DNA from: Clostridiales bacterium
GTDB taxonomy: Bacteria > Bacillota > Clostridia > Christensenellales > Borkfalkiaceae
DNA: 15,930 nt
Direction: 5' to 3'
Assembly: GCA_015069525.1 (NCBI GenBank)
Contig: SVIK01000027.1
Span: 1-15,930, forward strand
Under the pieces are notes generated by a model that worked only from the letters and a program-made list of their open reading frames with translations, did not search any database and had not been told where the DNA came from. The position numbers and the translations under genes were made by a program. Shown piece by piece: positions 1-5,593 of this stretch (positions are counted from its first letter, which is position 1; the number at the start of each line of letters is the position of its first letter).

Positions 1-644
1 AGGGTTGTATGCCGATAGAGGTAATGGCGTCAAGGGGCGTCGATACGCTTCGCTACGGCACGTTAAAGCCCGTAGGGCTTTTAAACGAGGAGGGCAAACG
101 CCCGTACGCGGTATTACAGCTTAGAAAAGAGAACGAAACCGGCACGGCGTATAATCTCGTAGGCTTTCAAACGAATTTAAAATTCCCCGAACAAAAACGG
201 GTATTTTCGATGATACCTGCATTAAGGAACGCAGACTTTTTACGCTACGGCGTTATGCATAGAAACACGTTTATCAATTCGCCTTGCGTTTTAAACCGCG
301 ATTTTTCGGTTAAGAATAATCAAAGGCTGTTTTTTGCGGGGCAAATCACGGGCGTGGAGGGATATGTAGAGAGCGCGTTTAGCGGTCTACTTTCCGCCAT
401 CGCGGTTGCGGATAAAATCTTACACCGCAAGCCCTTCGTTTTGGACGATAGGACGGTATGTGGCGCGTTGCAAACGTATATCGCGACGCCTAATAAAGAT
501 TTCCAACCGATGAACGCGAATTTTGGAATTTTAGCGCCGTTGCCCACGCGTATCAAGGACAAAAAGGAGCGGTATAAAGCGCTTGCCTTGCGCGCCTTGG
601 AGTGTGTAGAAACAGCCGTAAACGAACAACGTATAGAGGAGTAA
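1..644 (+). CDS. trmFO: TrmFO, tRNA m5U54 methyltransferase (C-terminal part)
   Basis: This is the C-terminal half of the FAD- and methylene-tetrahydrofolate-dependent enzyme that methylates uridine 54 in the T-loop of tRNA in the cytoplasm. The frame is open from base 3 to the TAA at 642-644, so the gene begins upstream of the window; the internal ATG at 9 is not the real start. The first visible residues are GCMPIEVMASRG, a TrmFO family hallmark. Its Cys (bases 6-8) probably corresponds to the catalytic Cys described for the Bacillus subtilis enzyme, judged from distance to the C-terminus. Further family motifs are KPVGL, the NLVGFQTNLKFPEQ stretch, FFAGQITGVEGYVES (FAD-binding C-terminal part) and FQPMNANFG. 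About 213 residues are visible of a usual total near 435. The gene ends four bases before the hslV start, so the two are probably co-transcribed. In many Bacillota xerC lies between trmFO and hslV; it is absent here. Confidence 0.95.
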   Translation, partial: GCMPIEVMASRGVDTLRYGTLKPVGLLNEEGKRPYAVLQLRKENETGTAYNLVGFQTNLKFPEQKRVFSMIPALRNADFLRYGVMHRNTFINSPCVLNRDFSVKNNQRLFFAGQITGVEGYVESAFSGLLSAIAVADKILHRKPFVLDDRTVCGALQTYIATPNKDFQPMNANFGILAPLPTRIKDKKERYKALALRALECVETAVNEQRIEE

Positions 645-648
645 TAAC

Positions 649-1202
649 ATGGAATTTAGAGGAACGACGATTTGCGCGGTAAAAAAGGACGGCGTGACGG
701 CAATTGCGGGCGAGGACAAGTGACGCTTGGCGAATCGGTTATTTTCAAGAACACGGCGGTAAAGGTACGCCGTATTTTCGGTGGCAAGGTAATTCTCGGG
801 TTTGCAGGCTCGGTGACGGACGCGTTTGCGCTTACCGAGCGTTTCGAGGGCATGCTCAATAAATTTTCGGGCAACCTTATGCGTTCGGCGGTGGAACTTG
901 CCGAGCTTTGGAGAAGCGACAAAATCGGTAGAAAATTAGACGCGATGATGATAACGGCGGACGAAAACACGTTGCTTATTTTATCGGGCACGGGCGAGGT
1001 TATCGAGCCAGACGAAGGCGTTTGCGCTATCGGTAGCGGAGGCAACTACGCATTGGCGGCGGCGCGCGCCTTGTATCAAGAAACGGACTACGACGCACCG
1101 ACGATTGCAACGAAAGCGTTGAAAATCGCTTCGGAAATTTGCGTATTCACCAACGACAACATCCGTTTGGAAACGGTTGGCGAAAAGGTAAAGGAGGCGT
1201 AA
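649..1202 (+). pseudogene. hslV: HslV (ClpQ) protease subunit, interrupted by a -1 frameshift
   Basis: HslV is the threonine-protease core of the cytoplasmic HslVU (ClpQY) protease. The ATG at 649 follows AGAGGAG at 635-641 and encodes MEFRGTTICAVKKDGVTAIAG, matching the Bacillota N-terminus with a short propeptide before the TT active-site threonines. This frame then hits TGA at 721-723. The rest of HslV (GQVTLGESVIFKNT, the KVRR lysine region, FAGSVTDAFALTERFEG, GTGEVIEPDEG, AIGSGGNYALAAARAL, ICVFTNDNIRLE) continues in the next frame to TAA at 1200-1202. Adding one base between 713 and 714 would restore the conserved AGDGQVTLG. A TTG at 672 opens the second frame but would give a protein lacking the catalytic threonine. 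The rest is full-length and well conserved with no second lesion, so the change is either a sequence or assembly error or very recent. hslU follows immediately and is intact. The identification is secure; whether the gene is truly broken is not. Confidence 0.85.
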
Positions 1203-1203
1203 T

Positions 1204-2511
1204 ATGGATTTATCCCCCAAACAAATCGTATATCGTTTAGACAAATATATTATCGGGCAGGACGACGCGAAAAAAGCGGTAGCTATCGCGCTTAGAAACC
1301 GTTATCGTCGTGCGCAATTGCCCGTAGAAATCCGTGAAGAAATCACGCCGAAGAACATCATTATGAAAGGTCCTACGGGCGTAGGAAAAACGGAAATTGC
1401 CCGTCGCCTTGCCAAGCTTGTAAAAGCGCCCTTCGTCAAGGTAGAAGCGACGAAATATACCGAGGTAGGGTACGTAGGTAAGGACGTCGAGGGCATGATT
1501 CGTGACTTGGCAGAATGCGCTTACCGCCTTGTAAAAGCGGAAAAGGAAGAAGAAGTCAAGGCGAAAGCGACGCGCGCCACGGAAAAGCGTCTTATGCAAG
1601 CGCTTGCCGAGGCGAAGAAAGCGGAGCGTGGCGAAAAGGCGAAGGAGCTTTTTGAAAACGAGCTGTTAGAAGGGTTGAGAAAGGGCGAATTCGACAATTT
1701 CGTCATTGAAATGGAGGTCGCGGACGTATCGCAACCAATGGAGCTTATCCCTGGCGGTACGGCGATATCCTTGGGTAGTATTTTCGGCGACATGATGCCT
1801 CAAAAGAAGAAAAGACGTAAATTCCCCGTCAAGGAAGCGTACCAAATCATTTTAAGCGAGGAATCTTCCAAGCTCATCGACGACGACGCTATCAAATCGG
1901 AAGCGTTGTATCGTGCGGAAAACGACGGTATCGTATTCATTGACGAAATCGATAAAATTGCAGGCAAGGGCAATCAGCACGGCGCGGACGTATCGCGCGA
2001 AGGGGTGCAAAGGGACATTTTGCCTATCGTGGAAGGTTCGACGGTGGTCACGAAATACGGCCCGATTAAAACGGACTTTATCCTCTTTATCGCGGCGGGT
2101 GCGTTCCACGTATCCTCCATTGAGGATTTGATTCCAGAGCTCCAAGGTAGATTCCCCGTATCGGTGGAATTAAAGAGCTTGACAAAAGACGATTTCGTAA
2201 AGATTTTAACGGAAACGGAGAATTCGCTCGTATTCCAGTATTCCAAGCTTTTAAGCGTAGACCATATCGATTTGCAGTTTGACGCAGGCGCAATCGAGCG
2301 TATTGCGGAGGTATCGGTAGAGCTCAACGCGACGAGCGAAGACATCGGTGCAAGACGTTTGCATACGGTTATGGAATACCTGCTTGAAGACATTTCCTTT
2401 AATGCAGGCGGAGATTATCCCATGTTCACGCTTAATATCGACAAGAAATACGTGGACGAGCATTTGCAAAAGCTCACGGGCGATAGAAACTTGAAAAAAT
2501 ACGTTCTCTAA
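1204..2511 (+). CDS. hslU: HslU (ClpY) ATPase subunit of the HslVU protease
   Basis: HslU is the hexameric AAA+ unfoldase that feeds substrates into HslV. The 435-residue product begins MDLSPKQIVYRLDKYIIGQDDAK, the typical HslU start. Walker A is GPTGVGKT at residues 56-63 (Lys62), the pore loop GYVG is at 89-92, and Walker B is VFIDEID around 244-250 (Asp247, Glu248). The charged helical stretch at about 115-210 is the I-domain. The AAA+ C-terminal part holds ELQGRFPVSVEL and SEDIGARRLHTVME (sensor-2 arginine), and the tail GDRNLKKYVL ends in the hydrophobic residues that dock into HslV. Length is close to the usual 440-470. The start is supported by AAGGAGG at 1191-1197, six bases upstream. 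The gene begins one base after the hslV stop, so the two are translationally linked. codY, which often follows hslU in Bacillus-type genomes, is absent; a repeat array starts right at the stop codon. Confidence 0.97.
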   Translation: MDLSPKQIVYRLDKYIIGQDDAKKAVAIALRNRYRRAQLPVEIREEITPKNIIMKGPTGVGKTEIARRLAKLVKAPFVKVEATKYTEVGYVGKDVEGMIRDLAECAYRLVKAEKEEEVKAKATRATEKRLMQALAEAKKAERGEKAKELFENELLEGLRKGEFDNFVIEMEVADVSQPMELIPGGTAISLGSIFGDMMPQKKKRRKFPVKEAYQIILSEESSKLIDDDAIKSEALYRAENDGIVFIDEIDKIAGKGNQHGADVSREGVQRDILPIVEGSTVVTKYGPIKTDFILFIAAGAFHVSSIEDLIPELQGRFPVSVELKSLTKDDFVKILTETENSLVFQYSKLLSVDHIDLQFDAGAIERIAEVSVELNATSEDIGARRLHTVMEYLLEDISFNAGGDYPMFTLNIDKKYVDEHLQKLTGDRNLKKYVL

Positions 2512-2930
2512 GCGGAGTGCCTCCGCTGTCAAATCTTTCTATCTTTCGTTGTCGCTTATATGTAGCGGTATCGTAGATAGGGGGGTGCGTATCCTAAATT
2601 ATTAGGTTGTGCCTCCGCGTGGCGTGTCGCCACAGCCGAGTTTTTCTATCTGCGGAGTGCCTCCGCTGTCAAATCTTTCTATCTTTCGTTGTCGCTCACA
2701 TGTAGCGGTATCGTAGATGGGGGTGCATATCCTAAATTATTAGGTTGTGCCTCCGCGTGGCGTGTCGCCACAGCCGAGTCTTTCTATCTTTCATTGTCGC
2801 TTACATGTAGCGGTATCGTAGATAGGGGGTGCGTATCCTAAGTTATTAGGTTGTGCCTCCGCGTGGCGTGTCGCCACAGCCGAGTCTTTCTATCTTTCGT
2901 TGTTGCTTACATGTAGCGGTATCGTAGATA
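2512..2930. repeat. Tandem array of ~105-bp hairpin-rich repeats
   Basis: The gap between hslU and hisS is almost entirely a tandem repeat. A core starting tctttctatctttcgttg occurs at 2534, 2674, 2779 and 2885, giving periods of 140, 105 and 106 bases; the last copy is cut short at about 2930. The longer first period comes from a second copy of the leading hairpin block (2512-2533, repeated at 2651-2673). Each full unit holds an imperfect hairpin from TATCT to AGATA enclosing CGCTTACATGTAGCG, an AT-rich palindrome CCTAA-ATTA-TTAGG, and a perfect hairpin GTGGCG-TGT-CGCCAC. The leading block is GCGGAG-TGC-CTCCGC (2512-2526). Copies differ at only a few bases, so the expansion is recent. No convincing gene, T-box or CRISPR structure is present. 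A diverged copy lies at 14935-15000, so this is a dispersed family. Function is unknown. Confidence 0.9.
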
Positions 2931-2962
2931 AAGAAAAGTAAAAAACAAACAAGGAAACAGTT

Positions 2963-4213
2963 ATGATTAACATACCCAAAGGAACAAAAGACGTACTCCC
3001 TGCGGATTCGTACAAATGGCAATACGTAGAGGGGGTAGCACGCGAAACGGCGAAGCTGTTTGGTGTAAAGGAACTCCGCACGCCCACGTTCGAGCATACG
3101 GAGCTTTTCAGCCGTGGCGTAGGGGACACGACGGACATTGTGACGAAAGAGATGTACACGTTCAAGGACAAAGGGGATAGAAGTATCACCTTAAAGCCCG
3201 AGGGAACGGCAGGTGCGGTGCGTGCCTTTATCGAAAACGGGCTTATTGGTGGAGCTATGCCTGCCAAGATGTACTATATTACGCCTGCGTTCCGCTACGA
3301 ACGTCCGCAAGCGGGCAGACTTAGGGAATTCCACCAGTTTGGTGTGGAAATTTTCGGTGCAAAGGGTGCGCAAACGGATGCGGAAGCTATCCTTATCGCG
3401 GATAGTCTTTTGAAGAAATTGGGGATAAACGTAAAGTTGTATATCAACTCTATCGGGTGTCCCACCTGTCGCGCGAAGTATAACCAAGCGTTAAAGGAAT
3501 TTTTTGCTCCGCACGTAGAGGAACTTTGCTACGATTGTAAAACGAGATATGAAAAGAACCCGTTGCGCCTTCTCGATTGTAAGGAAGAAAATTGCAAAAA
3601 GATAAACGCAAGCGCGCCGAAAATGCTCGATTATCTTTGCGAGGAATGTGCCACGCACTTTGAAACGTTGAAGACGCACTTACAAAACGCAGGGGTGGCA
3701 TACGAAATCGACAGCCGTATCGTACGCGGATTGGATTATTATACGCGTACCGTATTCGAATTCGTATCCACGTCGATTGGCGCGCAAGGCACGGTTTGTG
3801 CGGGCGGAAGATACGACGGATTGATAGAGCAATTGGGTGGCAACCCCACTCCCGCAGTCGGTTTTGCGGCGGGGATAGAACGTCTTTTAATTGTCATGGA
3901 ACAATCGGGCGTAGAAATTCCCAACGACGATAAGGCAACGGTATATATTGCAGGCATGGACGCAGAATGTCGCGATAAAGCGTTCGCATTGGCGTCCCAG
4001 CTCCGTTTATCAGGCGTAAAAGCGGAAATCGACCATATGGAGCGTTCGGTAAAGGCGCAGTTCAAGTACGCGGATAAAATCGGGGCAAAATACGTGGCGG
4101 TAATCGGCGGGAACGAGCTTGCCGACGGCAAAGCCAACGTAAAAAATATGACGACGGGGGAAAGCGAAAGCGTAGCTTTTGCCGATTTCGTTGCATATTT
4201 TGCAAATAAATAA
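2963..4213 (+). CDS. hisS: Histidyl-tRNA synthetase
   Basis: This cytoplasmic class II synthetase charges tRNA-His with histidine. The 416-residue protein begins MINIPKGTKDVLP, the conserved N-terminus. Class II motif 2 is FRYERPQAGRLREFHQFG (from residue 110). The histidine-specific motif RGLDYYTRTVFEF starts at Arg255, and motif 3, GFAAGIERL, has its arginine at 307. The C-terminal anticodon-binding domain follows from about residue 325 (ATVYIAGMD to the end). The middle section carries several cysteines (GCPTCRAKY, CYDCKTR, LDCKEENC, CEECATHF) as in many Clostridia HisRS. The start is supported by AAGGA at 2951-2955, seven bases upstream. hisS is often followed by aspS in Bacillota; here a thioredoxin gene follows after 27 bases instead. 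I saw no T-box leader upstream; the region is filled by the repeat array, and no clear promoter stands out. Confidence 0.97.
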   Translation: MINIPKGTKDVLPADSYKWQYVEGVARETAKLFGVKELRTPTFEHTELFSRGVGDTTDIVTKEMYTFKDKGDRSITLKPEGTAGAVRAFIENGLIGGAMPAKMYYITPAFRYERPQAGRLREFHQFGVEIFGAKGAQTDAEAILIADSLLKKLGINVKLYINSIGCPTCRAKYNQALKEFFAPHVEELCYDCKTRYEKNPLRLLDCKEENCKKINASAPKMLDYLCEECATHFETLKTHLQNAGVAYEIDSRIVRGLDYYTRTVFEFVSTSIGAQGTVCAGGRYDGLIEQLGGNPTPAVGFAAGIERLLIVMEQSGVEIPNDDKATVYIAGMDAECRDKAFALASQLRLSGVKAEIDHMERSVKAQFKYADKIGAKYVAVIGGNELADGKANVKNMTTGESESVAFADFVAYFANK

Positions 4214-4240
4214 CGGATAGTAATAAAAGGGAAAAATAAA

Positions 4241-4555
4241 ATGGTAAAACACGTAAATAAAGCAGAATTTGAAGAACTTATCAAGGGCGAAAAGACGGTA
4301 TTTTGTGATTTTTGGGCAAGCTGGTGCGGGCCTTGTCGCATGCTTGCGCCCGTCTTTGAAAGCGTTGCGGAAAAATACGCGGGCAAAGCGGAATTCGTAA
4401 AGATAAACGTAGACGAGGAGGAAGCTTTGGCGATAAGATACGGCATTTCCTCTATTCCCAACGTTTTGGCGATAAAGCAGGGGAAGGTATTGGATAATAG
4501 CCTTGGCTTCGTTCCTTCCGTCACCCTTAGCGCGTTTGTTGAAAAACATATCTAA
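4241..4555 (+). CDS. trxA: Thioredoxin
   Basis: This is a small cytoplasmic thiol-disulfide reductant that serves ribonucleotide reductase, peroxidases and general protein reduction. The 104-residue length and single thioredoxin fold match classical TrxA. The active site WASWCGPCR places the redox cysteines at 29 and 32, preceded by the conserved DFWA. The cis-proline is Pro73 in SSIPNV; the residue after it is Asn rather than the usual Thr, a minor variation. There is no signal peptide. The upstream AAAGGGA-like ribosome site (about 4227-4232) is weak. The gene lies 27 bases after hisS and may be transcribed with it, although no thioredoxin reductase is nearby. A 14-bp terminator stem at 4635-4671 ends the unit. 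Confidence 0.95.
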   Translation: MVKHVNKAEFEELIKGEKTVFCDFWASWCGPCRMLAPVFESVAEKYAGKAEFVKINVDEEEALAIRYGISSIPNVLAIKQGKVLDNSLGFVPSVTLSAFVEKHI

Positions 4556-4557
4556 GT

Positions 4558-4613
4558 AAAAGTGAAGTATGTCTAACGACAAGTGCAGTTCGCTTGCGCA
4601 AGCAAACTGCACT
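4558..4613. repeat. Palindromic repeat, AGTGAAGT/AGTGCAGTT family
   Basis: Just after the thioredoxin stop are AGTGAAGTA, then the weak palindrome TGTC-TAAC-GACA, then a 16-bp inverted repeat with one mismatch (4582-4597 with 4598-4613). The inverted repeat runs AGTGCAGTT, a GC-rich palindromic core (CGCTTGCGCAAGC), then AAACTGCACT. A run of six A follows. The plan of a constant 8-9-mer alternating with changing palindromic cores, ending CACTAAAAAAG ahead of a terminator, is the same as in the array at 15164-15240, so I treat it as the same family. The function is unknown. Confidence 0.7.
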
Positions 4614-4634
4614 AAAAAAGCAACATAAAAAGCA

Positions 4635-4671
4635 ATCACCCGACGAAGGGGCTTCGTCGGGTGATTTTTTT
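4635..4671. terminator. Strong bidirectional rho-independent terminator
   Basis: A perfect 14-bp stem, ATCACCCGACGAAG with CTTCGTCGGGTGAT (4635-4648 and 4652-4665), encloses a GGG loop and is followed by seven T on the + strand (4665-4671). On the minus strand the same stem is followed by a weaker T-rich run (TTGCTTTTTA). It sits between the convergent thioredoxin and rubrerythrin genes and probably serves both. Confidence 0.95.
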
Positions 4672-4690
4672 AGTTGTTATGATGTTATTA

Positions 4691-4718
4691 GTGTTTGAAA
4701 CACATTATAGCTGGCTAT
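4691..4718. repeat. Small inverted repeats in the rubrerythrin 3' region
   Basis: Between the shared terminator and the rubrerythrin stop codon lie GTGTTT-G-AAACAC (4691-4703) and a second AT-rich inverted repeat around ATAGC-TG-GCTAT (about 4707-4718). Both would lie in the 3' untranslated region of the minus-strand rubrerythrin transcript. They are short and may be incidental. Confidence 0.4.
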
Positions 4719-4725
4719 TATAGGA

Positions 4726-5367
4726 TTAGTAGTTTTCCGCACGAACTTGGAAATAAGCTTGGGGATGCGAACAAACGGGGCAAACGTCGGGTGCTTTCTT
4801 GCCAACGACGATATGTCCGCAGTTCGAGCATTGCCATACAGCGTCGCCTTCTTTGGAGAATACGAGGTCGCCTTTCACGTTCGCAAGCAACTTTCTGTAT
4901 CTTTCTTCGTGTTCCTTTTCGATTTTCGCAACGCCGTCGAAAAGTTCCGCAATCTTATCAAACCCTTCTTCGCGTGCTACTTTTGCGAATTCGTAGTACA
5001 TATCCGTCCACTCGTAATTTTCGCCTTCCGCAGCCTCCAAAAGGTTTTCTGCGGTAGAGGAGATTTCTCCGCCGTTCAAAATCTTGAACCAAATTTTAGC
5101 GTGTTCTTGTTCGTTCTTTGCGGTTTCTTCGAAAATAGACGCAATTTGCACGAAGCCTTCCTTTCTTGCCTTGCTAGCGAAATAGGTGTACTTATTTCTC
5201 GCTTGCGATTCGCCCGCAAACGCCGCTTGCAAATTCGCTTCCGTTCTCGAACCTTTCAACGTAGGTTTTTCTTCGAATTGCCCAGCTTGCTTGCAAACGG
5301 GACATACGTCGGGGGCTTTATCGCCTTCCGTAGTATAATGACATACTTTACATTCAAATTTCTTCAT
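4726..5367 (-). CDS. rbr: Rubrerythrin with rubredoxin-like domains at both ends
   Basis: Rubrerythrins reduce hydrogen peroxide in the cytoplasm of anaerobes using a di-iron centre fed by a rubredoxin-type iron site. This 213-residue protein has three parts. An N-terminal rubredoxin-like knuckle pair has Cys6, Cys9, Cys22 and Cys25 (CKVC and CPVC). A ferritin-like four-helix domain at about residues 40-165 has the iron-ligand segments AGESQARNKY, EETAKNEQEHAK and KIEKEHEERY. A C-terminal rubredoxin domain has Cys180, Cys183, Cys196 and Cys199 (CSNC and CPVC). Classical rubrerythrin has only the C-terminal rubredoxin and the reverse type only the N-terminal one; this protein has both. The start is supported by AGAGGTG a few bases upstream. 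It is transcribed alone from a perfect consensus promoter at 5422-5450 and ends at the shared terminator. The promoter's strength suggests abundant expression. Confidence 0.95.
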   Translation of the reverse strand: MKKFECKVCHYTTEGDKAPDVCPVCKQAGQFEEKPTLKGSRTEANLQAAFAGESQARNKYTYFASKARKEGFVQIASIFEETAKNEQEHAKIWFKILNGGEISSTAENLLEAAEGENYEWTDMYYEFAKVAREEGFDKIAELFDGVAKIEKEHEERYRKLLANVKGDLVFSKEGDAVWQCSNCGHIVVGKKAPDVCPVCSHPQAYFQVRAENY

Positions 5368-5386
5368 ATTTCACCTCTTTATTTAT

Positions 5387-5400
5387 GTCCTTAATAGGAC
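5387..5400 (-). promoter_or_regulatory. Inverted repeat in the rubrerythrin 5' leader
   Basis: GTCCT-TAAT-AGGAC is a perfect 5-bp inverted repeat lying downstream of the rubrerythrin -10 box and upstream of the ribosome binding site. Its place is right for an operator or a small leader hairpin. It does not match the PerR or Fur consensus as I know them, so the regulator, if any, is unknown. Confidence 0.4.
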
Positions 5401-5421
5401 TTGGTTTTATTAACTGATATT

Positions 5422-5450
5422 ATTATAATACAAATAGGAGGGTTTGTCAA
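5422..5450 (-). promoter_or_regulatory. Sigma-A promoter for rubrerythrin
   Basis: Read on the minus strand, TTGACA (5450-5445) is followed by exactly 17 bases and TATAAT (5427-5422), a perfect match to the vegetative promoter. Transcription should start near 5414, giving a leader of about 47 bases before the rubrerythrin ATG. Confidence 0.9.
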
Positions 5451-5544
5451 TAGATTTTTATAAAAAAAATGAAAAAAATTTAATAAACTTTTAACAAAAG
5501 GCTAACGGCATTTTTACACGCGCGCGATATAATAATGTGGAAAG

Positions 5545-5573
5545 TTGACAAAAGCGAAAAAAAAGGGTATAAT
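5545..5573 (+). promoter_or_regulatory. Sigma-A promoter for cardiolipin synthase
   Basis: TTGACA (5545-5550), 17 bases, TATAAT (5568-5573): a second perfect consensus promoter in the same divergent region. The expected start near 5580 leaves only about 14 bases of leader, which is just enough for the AGAGG ribosome site at 5583-5587 before the ATG at 5594. Confidence 0.9.
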
Positions 5574-5593
5574 AAAAAGGAAAGAGGAAAACG

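Noticed and set aside
721..723. TGA in hslV as selenocysteine or read-through codon
   Set aside because: The frame after this TGA does not encode HslV; homology continues only in another frame, so it is a frameshift and not recoding of TGA.
672..1202. A shorter HslV starting from TTG at 672
   Set aside because: It would lack the catalytic threonine and carries a nonsense N-terminus until the shift point. The ATG at 649 with a good ribosome site and family N-terminus is the real start.
2512..2930. CRISPR array
   Set aside because: The units are about 105 bases and repeated in full, with no unique spacers of 30-40 bases and no cas genes nearby.
2700..2962. Histidine T-box leader upstream of hisS
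   Set aside because: I saw no T-box sequence of the AGGGTGGNACCGCG type and no terminator/antiterminator pair before hisS; the hairpins belong to the repeats.
3739..4524. 261-codon open frame on the minus strand
   Set aside because: It lies antisense to hisS and trxA, which have full family motifs; its translation is Ser-rich and low in recognisable features.
4747..5394. 215-codon open frame on the + strand
   Set aside because: It is the antisense shadow of rubrerythrin, whose motifs are unambiguous.
5411..5435. PerR box over the rubrerythrin -10 region
   Set aside because: One half-site TTATAAT is present, but the second half matches poorly; the AT-rich -10 sequence explains the similarity.
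5528..5533. A further + strand promoter from TATAAT
   Set aside because: No -35 box lies at a workable distance; the promoter at 5545-5573 is far better.
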